Assembly: GCA_029378245.1 (NCBI GenBank)
Contig: JARKIF010000066.1
Span: forward strand, 62,001 to 126,000
Length of the DNA stretch: 64,000 nucleotides
Source: Roridomyces roridus
Lineage: Eukaryota > Basidiomycota > Agaricomycetes > Agaricales > Mycenaceae
Reading direction: 5' to 3'
The number at the start of each line of letters is the position of its first letter. Within the stretch, counting starts at the first letter, position 1. Shown piece after piece: positions 1 through 12,202 of this stretch. The notes beneath the pieces are model-generated. The model saw nothing but the letters and a program-made list of their open reading frames with translations, searched no databases and was not told the DNA's origin. Both the position numbers and the translations under genes were made by a program.

Positions 1-367
1 AGGTTGGAACGGGAGCCAACGCGAGTTGGTTCAGATGAGACCACGGGACTTGAGATAAGTGGTGCAGAGGCACCTCAGCGGCGGCTTCCTGGCAAAAGAT
101 GTACAGCGCGCGGACGTGCCGGATTAGATGAGCAGACGAGGTCATCAGGTGGAGTAGGCGTTTTGCCCTGGCTTCCGCCTTGAGCCGTAAAACGGGAATA
201 TGGATTGTGTTGAAGAGGTGAGATTGTACCCGAGCGAGGAAGCGGCGGTGGGTTAGGGCAATGGATTTCAAGTCGGTCATGTCTGTGGTTCCAGAACTAC
301 TCATATGGTCCACGATTTCGTCCCATGTCTCTTGGGCTAGGTTTGTGAGGGAAACCGAGCTTGTCAT
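1..367 (-). CDS. F-box-like protein, partial (C-terminus beyond left edge)
   Basis: An open frame of 122 codons runs from an ATG at 367-365 off the left edge. It opens with a F-box-like helix (QETWDEIVDHM) and continues with stretches such as LLHLMTSSAHLIRHVRALYI. These match the neighbour at 457 closely (QEIWDEIVDQI; LLNMMTSSPHLIPHVQDLHV), so the two are paralogues. By family the role would be substrate choice in an SCF ubiquitin ligase; the substrate is unknown. The two genes are head to head with about 89 bp between start codons, so they may share a promoter. No intron is seen in the visible part. The start was chosen because it aligns with the paralogue's N-terminus. Confidence 0.7.
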   Translation of the reverse strand, partial: MTSSVSLTNLAQETWDEIVDHMSSSGTTDMTDLKSIALTHRRFLARVQSHLFNTIHIPVLRLKAEARAKRLLHLMTSSAHLIRHVRALYIFCQEAAAEVPLHHLSQVPWSHLNQLALAPVPT

Positions 368-456
368 GGTGGCACGAAAGAAGCGGTGAAGGGCACGTGT
401 CGATTACAGACCGATGATGCCAGTGATCTCTGTCACAGTGCTTTCCTCCCACTACG

Positions 457-1693
457 ATGTCCACGGGCAGCTCTACCCTCTTCCCCCAGGAGATTTGGGA
501 CGAAATCGTCGACCAAATAGCCGGATTTGAAGAGAGAATGCACATGGCAGACCTCAAGTCCACGTCCTTAGCTAGCCGCTGTTTTGTCCCCCGCGTCCAA
601 TCCTACATCTTCCGCTCAATATCCATCGAGACTCTCAATGGCGAGTCCGGAGTTTTGGCGGAGCGGCTGTTGAATATGATGACGTCTTCTCCGCATCTGA
701 TTCCTCATGTCCAGGACCTGCACGTCTACACGGGCGACGTCCGAAGTCTCAGCGCCGTCGCGCAGATACCCTGGTCGAACGTGTACCAGTTAACACTGGG
801 ATCGATGGAAGCTGCCGCCGGGAGCGTAGTTCTAGCCAAAGTCGCGACGCTCGTGGGGTTGCCCTCCCTGCGCAGTCTCGTTTTTCGCATCGGGCGCTGG
901 GACGCGACGCATCTGTGCAACATCTTCACCAGCTGTACCGCCGTAAAGCGGCTCACATTCGTGCAATGCTTCTCTTACCCTTTGGCAGTCCCATCTACAC
1001 CTCCAGCCATGCCCGCTACGCTGGCGCGCCCGACCTCCCTCTTTTTCAGCGCGTCCAACCGGATAATCGATCTCTTGCTTGAGCCGGAATGTCCAGTGGA
1101 TCTCTCGGGCGTCAGGCACCTCAAAGTCGTCCAGTTCGACAGCCCCACGATCAATGCCCTATTCAGTCGCATCGGCGACACGCTGACGCATCTATACATC
1201 CACGGACACGGTGAATTCATCCTCATCTAGACTGAGCAAGCATTGAAATCATATGCATCTTAGATCCAAAGCTCGACGACCTCGACGTCGAACTCGTCCC
1301 TCACCTCACCCACATAGACGCCTCTACGATCTCCGAGCCCTTCACCCGCCTCCTCGGTCGACTCCCTGCGACCAACCGCGTCGAGGAGATAACGATCCCT
1401 TCTGGAATTACCAGAAGGAACTCGGACTTTGAATCCGTCACCGTTGAGCGACGCATGCCGGCTCTCCGCCGTGTCATTGTGCAGGTCAGCGGGATTATGC
1501 TGGGGATGCAGGATGGGATTCCGCGTGAACCGGCTTGGGAAGAGTCTGTGAGACGGATTGAGATGTTGTTGCCGAGATTGTATGAGAGTGGCGTTCTTAG
1601 AATTGTGTCCGTTCCTTTCCGTGTGAGTTGCAGATGTTCGTTTTTATCGACTGTTGACCCCACGTTTTCCAGGGACCGACGGTGTTTTGGTAA
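457..1693 (+). CDS. F-box-like protein, three exons
   Basis: The start ATG at 457 opens a protein with a F-box-like N-terminus (FPQEIWDEIVDQI at about residues 10-22), followed by leucine-rich strand and helix repeats as in F-box/LRR-type proteins. Introns are proposed at 1211-1263 and 1623-1672 (GT..AG, 50-53 bp). With both removed, exon 3 adds only a short tail (GPTVFW) and about 377 residues result; if the second intron is retained the frame runs on to 1757. Family knowledge suggests an SCF adaptor for ubiquitination. It is divergent from the truncated paralogue at the window edge. Exact substrate and LRR count cannot be read from the sequence. Confidence 0.7.
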
Positions 1694-1826
1694 GGGAGGA
1701 AGCAGGCTTAGGGAGGAGTTTGGGCCGACTGCCAAGGCCAATGCCTTTGAATACTAGGTACGAGGATAAAGTATATACACACAACATGTTCTATCTACTG
1801 TGGCCGAGAAAATGCACGGGGTTGAC

Positions 1827-3072
1827 TCAGTTGCGTACAACACGCCGACGTCTGGAGAATGCCGAGCGCGAATTCAGCGAGCCGTCCGTGGGAGCGTCGG
1901 TAGCGAGCGGGTCGCTTGGATCGATCGCAGCCGACGGGATGACAGCAGAGGAGGGGCTCGCTGGGTCGCTGCTGAGGGGGTCGCTGGAAGCAGACGGAGG
2001 GAGCGCGTCACTCGACGCCACCGACGTTGGGACGGCAGCTGCGTATGTAGTCACGAAGGGGTCGATAGTCCACGGTCCCGACATCAAGGGAGGGGGAGCA
2101 GCTGCGGATGGGTCGACCGACGGGTCACTCGCAGTGCCAGACGCTGCAGGAGGATCAATGGCAGACCCAGCATCGGTACCGCTCTGGACATCCTGAATCT
2201 GAAAAACGCTCGACGCTCATACACGGAAAGAAAATATAGTGGGCACTCACGACGAGGTTGAGAATCTGGCTCACGGCTGCTTGGATGATGGAGCTGATAG
2301 CGGAGCTAGAGTCCGAGCTCGAGCTCGAGCCGAGGGATGGGGGAGGCGTGATGGAAGACGGGTCGCTGCTCGTCGTATTTAAGCCGATCGACGTGCTGTT
2401 GGAGCTCGAATCCTAGGAATGAAACATGAGAGCCATGATTGTACGCGGAGATTGATTGAACTAACTGTGCTAGGATCAATATCGCCGCTGCTCGTGCTGT
2501 TAGAACCAGAGCTCAACGGGTCCGAGTCGGTGCTATTCGAGCTCGAGTCCTAGATGCGGTATCAAAGAATGAGAACCATGGCTGTACAGAGAAATTGATT
2601 GATCTGACCGTGCTAGGATCGATGCTCGTGCTATTGGAACCAAATGTCAACGGGTCCGAGTCGGTGCTGTTGGAGCTCGAGTCCTGCGAGCGGTGCATTA
2701 GCATCTCTATTGAAGGAGAACGGCGAGACTGACCGAGGGGTCAAAGCTCGTGCTGTTAAAGCTCGGGTCCTAGAAATGGTGAGCCTTGGCTTCCAGCGAA
2801 ACGGAACACGGACGCACAATCGAGGTACTGTTTGAAGTCGAATCCTTTGTGTAATATGAGCAACTTTCCAGTGTGGGGGAGAGGGCACCAAATACCGTGC
2901 TGTTGTCATCTTGACGTCCAAAGAGCTGAGGTACGCCGTATCCATCCGAGCCATCCCGGGCATGTACAACATCACGACGAGCCGCACTGCGGCGCAAGTT
3001 CCCCGCTCTTTGAAGAGGCGCTCCAGCGGCGATAGCGAATAGAACAGAAGTGAAAATGAGCGAGAAACGCAT
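1827..3072 (-). CDS. Secreted Ser/Asn/Asp-rich repeat protein from duplicated mini-exons
   Basis: The ATG at 3072 gives a clear signal peptide (MRFSLIFTSVLFAIAAGAPL). The first exon ends ..DDNST and is followed by a run of very short phase-0 exons. Each begins DSSSNST or a variant (DSTSNST, DPSFNST) and many end in ..IDPST. Introns are 50-60 bp, for example 2413-2465 and 2199-2250, and several resemble each other in sequence. The last exon is a Ser/Pro/Asp-rich tail ending ..RRRRVVRN. The product is probably a low-complexity cell-wall or extracellular protein: N-x-S/T sites are abundant and there is no catalytic motif. A TATA box lies about 115 bp upstream. Function is unknown. Confidence 0.72.
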
Positions 3073-3186
3073 GTCGAATGTCGAAAAAATGAACAACGAA
3101 GGGTGAACCTGCCAAAGAGGAGAAGAGAAGAAAAGAAAAGGACAGCGCCGCTGGAATGGTGATGCACGAAAGTAGATCGGTCTGCC

Positions 3187-3196
3187 TTTTATATCT
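3187..3196 (-). promoter_or_regulatory. TATA box of the secreted repeat-protein gene
   Basis: The minus strand reads GATATAAAAG about 115 bp upstream of the ATG at 3072, a good TATA box for this strand. This is inference from spacing; the transcription start is not visible. Confidence 0.5.
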
Positions 3197-3855
3197 TGCG
3201 GGGGTAAGCCGCGGTCCAATTGGAGGCACGGCTGACAGCGTTAGCTCTGGAGCCATGTCAAGTCAGAATGCCAACGATTACCGCAGCGCCCGCCATACAA
3301 GCCGATCACAGCGCTGACGGATAGATTGGCAGAGTCGTGGGCGCTGGTGGATTCGTCATTAATTCGAGAGGGTTGCGAAGCCGGCCATATTGTGATCCTT
3401 GGACTGAAGTACGAGCGCCTGCGTTTCAAGTTGAGACCCGGTCTTGCCCCCAAGTCTTCGCCCTTCCAGATTGGCCCAGGTTCCAGCGGCATCGACAAGC
3501 CGACTGACTCCCTATTTAAGTGAACGAACAATTTTAGCCTCGACTGGACTATTTTTGTGGCTTTTTTTGCGACTCACCTTGACTGTTTCAATGGATGCTC
3601 GGAGTCGGCACTTTTCCGCGACGCGGCAGTGGTGGCATACATATGGAAGCTGAAACTGATTAGGCTGCCAGTCTAAATCGTTTTTCAGATGGGCGTCATC
3701 GGGCCTGTGCGATAGAGTAAGGCCAAAGCAGCTCAGCGCTCATGGAATCTGATGGGCGAAGGAAAAGAGAGAAGAGAGTGCGGATCATAAATTGATCCGA
3801 ATCACACCTCGTCTCCTCTCACCACCAACGCGCGTCGCGTTGATTCCAATCCTTC
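3197..3855. other. Intergenic region, no gene seen
   Basis: The spacer lies between two divergent genes, the secreted repeat protein (-) and TDP1 (+). Open frames on both strands are short, lack introns and have no recognisable domain. It probably carries both promoters. Confidence 0.5.
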
Positions 3856-6149
3856 ATGGACGAACAAGAGATGGAAGAGAGAAACAGGTGACTCACACCA
3901 AAGCCACCCGCGCAGGCACTCACGACTCTCCAGAGAGCCCGCATTCGTCCCTGTGACTCTTTCCAGTGGCACCCAAAAGCGCGCTGCGACATCCTCGGAG
4001 CCCAACGACGCAGATCGCCCCAAGAAGAAACCCAAACTGGAGGAGACGAAAGAGGAGAAGAGGAAGCGTCGAGCAGCGAAATTAGCAGGTGCGCGACACC
4101 CCTTCTCCTCCCTAGAAACCCACTCACATGTTATCCAGCCGACCTGCGGAAGACGAACCAAGATATCATGAGCAAGGCGCTCAATCGTGCCCATCTCCCG
4201 ATGATCTATCGCGGTGGCGCATTGCGTCTTACGCGTACGCCTGGAAGAGACCGCGTCAATACTGTGCGGCTGGAGGAGCTCATCCATCCCAATGAGCTCG
4301 AGGCCGCTTTCGTCTTTGCATTTTGCATCGCGGGGCCTGTTTTCTTTCAGGTGCGTCGCTAGCCTCCCTTCTTTCTATCCTCGTCCTCACCCCACTCCGC
4401 AGAACTTTCCTTTGAAAACGACCTCCAACCATCGCTTGGATTGTCAGGTTGTCGTTGGCACGGATCTTTATATGGACCAGGACGCCTTTATCTTTTCCAA
4501 AACACAAAGACCGGAGGGTCAGAAACGACTTTCGAAGGAGGACTTTGAGCGTGTGGAACGGGCTTCGCACCTCGGGTACAAGGACCTCTGTGAGTTACTC
4601 GGGACATCCTTGTCCTACATTACTGACCGAAATCTAGACGGCGAAAACTTCCACGCCTTTCATCCCTACATGTCTTCCGGCTGCGCGCATTCCAAAATCC
4701 TCATCCTCGTCTACCCTGGATTCATGCGCCTCGTCATCACTTCCGCGAACCTGTACGACTCCTTTCTTTTGAGGTGAGGACTCTGGATGACCTTTCCACT
4801 AGACTGAACAGCGACACCGAGTACGGAGACAACCACTACTACATCCAAGGTATCTTCCTCCCTCTCCGCCCAACCTATCTGACCTGGGTCCAGACTTCCC
4901 GGCCCTTTCACTGGAAGCCGCTCGAAGCTATGAAAAACCTCAACTCCAGACCGACCTGTGTGCGCACCTCCAGGACCTCGGATGCCCAAAAGAATTCTGG
5001 CGTCCGTATCTCAAGAAACACGTGTTCGACTTTTCCGAGGCCAAGGTGCACCTCGTTACGAGCAAGCCTGGGAGTCACAGCAAGGAAAACTCAGAAGCGT
5101 ATGGTCAGCTACGTTTGCGTAGCATCGTCCGCGACCACATCCTCTCCGACGACAATGTCCCCAAGATGGAGTTTGAGGTGTACGTACCTTTGATCGTCTC
5201 GAGCTCCAGAATTGAAGCGTTCTACAGCTGCGTCGGTTCGGTGGGGCGTCTTGAAAACGAGACGTTCGTCAAGAATATGCTGGAATCGTGCTCTGGGGGA
5301 CTGCAGAAACACGTCGAGAGGCAGCCTGCTCTCAAGATGGTCTTTCCGACGCTGAGTGACGTCAAGGAGTGTAATATTCACGGTCAACTCGTGCGTCTAA
5401 ATGCCCTTTCCGCCTTCAATCCTACTCATATCGCTCTTCTAGGCAAGCAGCAATATCGGCTCTCACATCCAAGATTTCTCGGCCCTTCCCAATGCGATGA
5501 AGGAAATATTTTATCACTACAAGTCGAAAGATCTAGGTTGTCTGTTTCATATGAAACTCATCCTCGCGCTGCGTGCTGGGCACCCAAAGGAGCTCCCGCT
5601 CTACGCGTACGTCGGCTCGCACAATTTTTCAAAGAGCGCGTGGGGGAGTGCTGTCCCACAGAAGGATAAACGGGCAAAGAAGGAGGGGTGGGGCGAGTTG
5701 CGGCTTGAGGGGATGACGAATTTCGAGTGTGGAGTTGTCGTTCCCGGGGAGTGGGTTGTGCCGATGTTGGAGACGGGTGAGTGGGAGGAGCTCGTGCCAT
5801 ATGTGAGGCCGTCTCCGGAAAATGTGAGTTCTCTTTCCTTCTTTCGCGTCGTGAATCTAATATTTTGTCATGGCAGAGATACCGACCTGGCGAACGAGCT
5901 TTTAGGGGATTGCCTCCGGGAGAATTGGAGAAGTTGTTGGTGGGCGGGGTGACGGGTACCGCCAGTATGGGATCCATACAGTTGATGCCGTCGAGTGCGT
6001 TCGATGTGGAGGCCGCGGAGGAGGCTTTGATGCAAATGCTGGGCGTTGGACCAGACCCAAGTGGACCTCGTCTCAAGTCTGGTGAGTTGGTCATGGATTT
6101 GGTGCGTCGCTTCCCCAAGCGTCTGCTGGTGAAATCCAACCCCGTTTAG
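3856..6149 (+). CDS. tdp1: Tyrosyl-DNA phosphodiesterase 1
   Basis: TDP1 removes stalled topoisomerase I peptides from DNA 3' ends in the nucleus. Ten exons (introns 3888-3933, 4089-4138, 4351-4402, 4590-4637, 4753-4802, 4850-4893, 5180-5227, 5391-5442, 5824-5876) give 1851 nt, or 616 residues, close to the family length. Both HKD-type motifs are visible: AHSKILILVY followed by VITSANL, and FHMKLILAL followed by GSHNFSKSAWG. The N-terminus carries a basic nuclear-localisation-like stretch (KKKPKLEETKEEKRKRRAAK). The C-terminal substrate-cleft sequences (GVVVPGEW, PYVRPSPEN) also fit. The short first exon (32 nt) is inferred from splicing and is the least certain part. Confidence 0.93.
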
Positions 6150-6236
6150 TGCATTGTTTCTTAAACCTAAACTGTAAAGCAAGTCGGAATACGGAATACA
6201 TATCCCTTCTATAACCTTGACGCTTTGATCTCCACC

Positions 6237-8590
6237 TCACTTGTCCACTTTCCGAACGACAAAATGCCTTCGTGGCCGCCAACGAGCACCCGGTTGGTCA
6301 ACAAGCTTAATCCCCTGTTTCTCGTAATCCTCAGCACACCACGAATACTTTGCGCTAAACAGATTAGTGCATCAATCAGCTAACACCATAGAAAGACATC
6401 GTGGAGCCCACGTACTCTGGGTTACTCCAGTCGAATTCCCGGTGTTGGATCTCCCGTACAGCGGGGAACATCTTGGTACGAATCCGATCGAACATGGATA
6501 TAAAGTTTCCCAGTTGCACATCGTAAGTATCAGTGCCGGACCTTTGGCAAGTCAACCAAATAGAAACCAGTGAGTGTGGCAGCTGCGTACCAGAGGGGTC
6601 GGAATATGATACGCCCGACAAGCGCATGTCTCTCACATTGCTCGAAGATCTTGTCGAGCTTGGGAGCCTATCGGAAACGATCAGCGGTCAGATCCCAAAA
6701 GTCGAGGGAAAAAACGCACTTTCTTCAAGTCGCGCCGATGAACGAGGTCAATGGTGAGGACTTTCGTCGAAGGGCATCCGTTGATGACTTCGAGAATAAA
6801 CGGTGTCTGCTTGACCGTCAACTCCTCGATCTTGCCGCCGTGCTTCTGGAAAAAGGCCTGACTGTCGACGGGTTTTGGCACTGCCACAGTCAGACTACGT
6901 AGAGAAGGGAGACTTATTATTGTTAGACGCGGAATTCAACGATGACCGAATTATACAACATACCGCATTCGCGACAACACAGTGAAGAAAGACGCGTGGG
7001 CTTCCGTGATGATGAGATCCGTCAAGGTATCCAGCGCTTCGCTGGCGGCCGATTTGGAAGGTGTTTTGAATATCATTTTCGAGTTCCACTCCAAGCATCG
7101 TAGTTGAGAGAACCGAGAAAAAACTGCAGGGTCATTGGGTTTTCTCCCCACCGCAACTGGCCCCCGGAACATATGGAGGCTAGCACCGCATTGGCGACTC
7201 AAGCCATCGAAGATTTCCCAAGGGAGGACAAACATGACAGATGTGAATGACACCAGGCCGGGAACGCCAAAAAGGAGATCTCCGAGGTTGTCCGTGTTTT
7301 GGTCGGTAGAGTAGAAAAGTGAGATGTGACGGACTCGCGAGCCGAGTACTGGGTGGTCCTTGAGTCGCCGCGCCAGAGCCCCCATACGCTCAGACGAGTG
7401 GATGTTCATTCTTTCGTAAAAGTAAGGCGTTGCAAGACGCTACAAGTCGGAATTGATCAAAAGGGCAAAAGAAAATGGCTAGGGCGGACAAACCAAGAAC
7501 TGTTTGCATACAAAGAGAGGATTCAAGCGCCGGGTTGCGAGATCGTAAACGTACTCGTCGTCGTCCTCCTCGGGAGGCGGGTCATTCGAGCAGAGTTCAT
7601 CACGGTAAAGAAGACAGAGAACACGATCCCAAATCTTTTCTGCCAGGCCCGGATCGGCGGCGAGTTGCGGAGGGTAAATGACAGGATTCTTGGTTCGGAT
7701 ATCCCAATGACTAGATCGAATCAGCGAAAGCACGGAGCAGGAGCGTGCGACGTACTCGAGATCAAAGAGTTTCCGAAGTCTGGCATCGCTCTGCACGGCC
7801 TGTAAGAATTCCGGGTTCAAAACCGTGCGAGACCGTGCTTTTGGTCGAATCTCTTGCAAGGACGGATTCCGTGCAACGTCCTTGATGTAATCTGGCACAA
7901 CCCCGCGCCGAATCAAGTCTTTCTCATTCCTTGAGATAACGAGAGACTGGAGATTCGGAGCCGATTTCAACGCCCTGGCGACTGTGTTACAGTCCCAACC
8001 CCATTCACGGTGAGGCATTTCGAACACCACCTGGAGCATCGTCAGTCAGAGCCCGGGCAACGAAAAGCACCCACCAATTTCTTCCATTTCGGAATAATTT
8101 CCACGAGCGCCTCGAGGAGATGTCGAGCCGCTGTCCGAGTGACGTGGTGCTCGTAGGCGAGGATAACGCGCACGGGACTGATCAAGGGGAGGCCACGACA
8201 CAAGCCGCTTGTGGTGTCTCCCACATCGATGTCGAGACATAGGAGTATATCGGTCAGGTTCTTCGCCGTTTGTAGAATCTTGTGCATGGACATGGCGTAT
8301 CCACCCTCGACGCGGAGCTTCTTGATAAATTTCCCCAGATTGAGGTTGGAGCGCAGGGTATCGTCCAGGGCCTGTGCCTGTCCTTTACTACGAATGATTA
8401 CGACGCTGTATAGCAACGGTGTCGCGACGCGGAGCCAGGACTTTGAGACAAGCAAGATTGTCGAGCTCGAGAGATCGAGCGAAGAACGGAAGGGCGAGCC
8501 CGTAGACGCTGCTGAGAACGCTTCGTCGGGTACGGAGAGAGCTGGAGAGAGGATTTCGTGGACGATCTCGTCAGGAATGTGGCGGACCAT
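6237..8590 (-). CDS. F-box protein, full-length reference member of a local family
   Basis: Eight exons (introns 8031-8074, 7711-7755, 7440-7493, 6895-6963, 6668-6719, 6542-6590, 6355-6415) give 1980 nt, or 659 residues. The start MVRHIPDEIVHEIL is a F-box-like motif, continued by LLVSKSWLRVATPLLY. The middle and C-terminal parts are leucine-rich segments, and the protein ends in a basic tail (ARWRPRRHFVVRKVDK). By family it is a SCF ubiquitin-ligase adaptor. It is the only complete copy here and serves to read at least six broken relatives, which share RLATPYFYE, LPWEIFDGL and the ..ARWRPRR.. tail. It is convergent with TDP1, about 90 bp away. Confidence 0.82.
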
Positions 8591-8819
8591 GATGGAAAAA
8601 GACAAGAGGAGAGCGATCACGTGGCCACCGCTTAACAATGGTTCGCGAATCTGACTCTCTGTCTTGGCGTTTGCCGAATTATTACGGCCACCGGCGAGCC
8701 ATGTTCACAGTACTTGCCAAGAATCCAGATCGTCGGCGAAGAGAATCGAATGCTTGAATGTGAATGTTACAAATGATGCCAATAACTCAACACATATCCT
8801 ACACCCAACAATTTCCTCG

Positions 8820-9946
8820 TTAAACCATCTCTCCGGCGGGCACCTCCTCCTTATGCACCACCGGCTCCTTCTCTTCGGTCCCCATCTCAAGTTCTTCCCC
8901 ACTCCGCTCAGAATTCTGACTCTCCGGCAGCGGACGAACAACAAACGACAGGAACTCGAGCCGGGACGTATCGAGTGCTCCAAAGTCGAAGTCGGATCGA
9001 ATCATGCCTAGCCGGAGGGCGCGATAGACTCGACATGCCATGGCGTTCTCGAGAGCGATGTTTGGGGAGGAGAATAGTGTGTGCAGGCTCGGAGGCAGAT
9101 CTTTATGATGAATGAATATATGAAATATTTGCATCAGGTAGCCAAGAAGACGTACCTGACTTGAGGCCGAATACCAGAGAGAATACGTTGACTCCCACAG
9201 TTATGAGATAGTACGCCTGTCCACTGTGGAGGAGCGTCCTGGAGAGAGCGGGAAGTCCTCGACCGCGGATGAACGACTGCGAGCGGCCCGAGATACCCGA
9301 GGTGGTCGAGTTCATGGCCAACCTCCACGACAAGGCAAAGAAGACAAGCGTATCGGTAACGGTGTTGGTAATTGGGCCCGCGGCCACCCACGCTGCGACG
9401 TGCGTCTTCACACAACGATGTGTCGGCCCAATATGGTTGACGGTGATGGCGAAGGGGAAAGACAAGGAGCCACCTAGTGTGGCAACCCAAAGAAAGATGA
9501 AGAACACGATAACGGGTTTGTTGTGGCTGAATATGGCCACGATGCGGAAGATGAAGAGGGCCGCCGTGAATGGGACAGCGATGGCGAAAAAGAAGGCGTA
9601 GATCATCTTGACCGTCTCGCAGTCCCTGTGTGGGGCGGCTTGGAAGGCGGCGTTGCCCGCGAGGTATCCGAGCGTAGACAGCCGCGAGATGTAATACACC
9701 AATTGCGGCAGCCGGATTTGACCATGGCGAGCAATCTTGACTTCGTCAGGGAGGGAGCTCAGGATGTCCCAAACGAATGCCTGCCAAGATGATGAGGTAT
9801 CGGAAGGCATGGAACAGCGTGTAACGCACCGAGAGCGTAGCGACCGTGACATATGACGAAGCTATGTACTGCAGCCCAGCATCGGGAGGAAGAAAGGCGA
9901 GCGGCGTCTGCGGATTGAGGATTGGGTACGACGAGTTTGAGGCCAT
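8820..9946 (-). CDS. Seven-transmembrane protein of unknown function
   Basis: Three exons (introns 9781-9829 and 9101-9155) give 1023 nt, or 340 residues. The N-terminus (LAFLPPDAGLQYIASSYVTV) resembles a family of hypothetical membrane proteins common in mushroom-forming fungi. About seven hydrophobic helices follow, with short loops and an acidic Glu-rich cytoplasmic tail (EELEMGTEEKEPVVHKEE). It has none of the signatures I know for STE3 pheromone receptors, so I do not call it one. The start at 9946 was chosen because it precedes the first helix directly and the exons then join in frame. Function and topology are inferred only from hydrophobicity. Confidence 0.75.
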
Positions 9947-10784
9947 GGAAGTATGTGGGTAGGAGCTTAGGGGTTCAGGTCCAGTCTTAAATCTCTGTCT
10001 AGGGTGCGGAACAGTAATGAGCCAGGTCTCATATTGGTACCTGGGCGAGGAGACCGACGATCGCCCGGGCACACGTGAGGAAGTAAGCGCGGGTAAAATC
10101 AGGGAAGCTAGGTCGACTGGATGACGATGTGGTAGAGCAGGGGGGATTGCTACTCACGCGTAGCCATGATTGGAATTTGGACGTGAGGAGGTCTGAGGAT
10201 GGCGAATGTCGATTCGGTGGCCGAAGCAAGAGCCCTGGGACTCTGATGGAAAAGAGCGCGTTGGGAAATAAAAGGGAAGGGAGATCATCTCGTCAGGTAC
10301 ACTGCGAGCCATGGAGGTCTAAACGGAGAGCCTGAGTCGATACAGCCTTAGGTAACATCAAAAGTGGACACGTGACACGAGGTTCACACCGTTCAAGTTG
10401 AAGTTCAAGGCCCGTTCTAACTCTCTGACGCTCATGCACGGCCTGGAGTCTCAGCTTCCTCGGCCTCCACCGTGCACCTTTTTGGCAAACGAGCTGCGCA
10501 TTCTGAGCCCGCCAGTAAGTAGCACTCGAGCTGAGTCGAGCAAACTCGGAGTCCAAGTTTGGTCCAAGTAAGGCTTGAGTATTAAGGCAAGGAAGTGCCA
10601 TGCAAGCAAAATAACGCGTCAGTCTTTCAAGTAGTCTCTTTGTTTCAAGTTCGTCAAAACATAACACTGCATATATGAATGATACTGACACAAGTCATAA
10701 GAAATAGGCTGAAAGTAATATCATCCGCACACAAATCCCACAAATCCCACAAATCCCCCTCCGCCAATTCATTCGTTCATTCAC
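9947..10784. other. Intergenic, mostly featureless
   Basis: No convincing gene. The only recognisable piece is the F-box 3' fragment annotated separately at 10437-10545. Just before the next pseudogene there are short CACAAATCC direct repeats (about 10731-10760). Confidence 0.4.
10437..10545 (-). pseudogene. Solo 3' fragment of the F-box family
   Basis: The minus strand reads WRAQNAQLVCQKGARWRPRKL, nearly the same as the C-terminal exon of the 32-kb and 60-kb copies (AQNVQLVC.. then ARWRPRRL). Nothing upstream resembles the rest of the gene, so this is an isolated remnant. Confidence 0.55.
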
Positions 10785-12180
10785 TCACTTACCCGCCGAC
10801 TCGACTGCAAATTGGTCCCCGCGCCTTCTGATACTCCTCTGAGACACAAACTGCCTTCTCGGCCGGTAACGAGCCTCCTGTGGATCCACGAGCTCAATGC
10901 CCTCCTTCTGAAACTTCTCTGCCCATTCCACGAACGTGTCCTTTGCCGACATTGGCGTCGTAGACCTGACAAAGAGATTGAGCCGAGAAGCTGAAAAGAT
11001 TGACCGGCGTACTCGGGAATGGCCCAAATGAACATTGGATGCTTAATTTCCTTCAACGCAGGAAACGAAGTCCGGTCAAAGGTTGCGAGCAATTTGATTA
11101 AACTATTATCCGCCATGTCACTGTTCGAGGGTGAGGCAAGTCAATAGGGTGAAAATGCTGAACTGACTGGGTCCTGAACGCGATGCGCTGGAGCAAAGGG
11201 TGGCTGTCACCTGTTCAACGTATTTCCAACCAAGTGAGGCTGCGGGGACACGATAGGTTTTATGTCAAGAAGATCCGCACTGAACGGACTTACTTCACTA
11301 ATCAAGAGGTGTTTGATCGAAGGACAGTGGTTGAGGAGGTCTACGTCGAGCGCCGTGCCCGAGAATCCAAGTCTCTCGAGCTTTCCTTCGTGCTTTTCGA
11401 AAAAGACATGGCTGTCCGAGCTCTGGGTCGTTTTCAAGACGACACAACGCAGAGAAGGCAGTCTGAAGTGATCCTTAGAAGACAAAAAAAGTAAGGAACT
11501 GTTGAGTTAACGCACTCCATTTGCGCCAAGACGGTGTAGAACGTTGCGTCGGCTTGACTGATGGAAAGCACCTCCAGATTCCGGAATGCATTGTGGAGGG
11601 CGGACTGGTCGTACGCCGTGTCAAAGACTGTCCCCGAACGCCAACCGAAGCACTTCATCTCGGGGAACCGGGAGAAAACGCCCGGATCCACCACCTTGGC
11701 CCCCTTGATTTTGCCCACTTGCACTCCCTCAGAGGTAACAAGAGTCGTCCCGCATCGCACACTCAACTCATCGAAGACGTCCCACGGGAGGATAACGGGC
11801 ATGTGTTGATGCCACACGATGAGGCTACGCAACCGAGGGAAGTGCGAGAGGAGTTTCGCGGTATCCGCCGTCTTCTTGTGAGCTTCTTCGCAGAGGGAAA
11901 GACGGCGTGTGTGTTGCCCCAGCGAAGAGTCTTCTGCGAGCCTCTGCAAAAGTACACGCAGTTTCTCGGGTTTGTGGGTCTTCGGATTTGCGTAAAGGTA
12001 TGGAGTTCCGAGCCGCTTTGTATCATCGATGAGGGTACAAATTGAGCACAGTCGGAAGGAGGCTGACCTAGAATTTCTTGCACACGAGGAGAGGCCTGAC
12101 ACATTCGGGTGGCTGATTTGTCCAATCGTCGTAGTCGTCGTCGTCTTCGTCACGACCTTTTCCCGATCCATAACCAAGAT
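10785..12180 (-). pseudogene. F-box family pseudogene lacking its N-terminal half
   Basis: The frame begins in an acidic DEDDDDYDDW stretch equivalent to EEDDDEYVYD in the intact gene and continues through RLGTPYLYA, LPWDVFDELSVRCG, FSRFPEMKCFGW, FYTVLAQM and a C-terminal exon SAKDTFVEWAEKFQKEG..ARYRPRRQF. The F-box and the first third of the protein are missing. At the position of the intact FVCKQFL splice junction this copy reads KKF followed by TAG, a stop. The C-terminal exons still look open, so loss of the 5' part may be fairly recent. Confidence 0.65.
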
Positions 12181-12202
12181 AATCGGTTGTGCCTACCTGT
12201 AG

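Noticed and set aside
8820..9946. 7TM protein as a STE3 pheromone receptor and the region as a mating-type locus
   Set aside because: No STE3 motifs, no pheromone precursor with a CAAX end and no homeodomain pair nearby; STE12 is a downstream factor and does not mark the locus.
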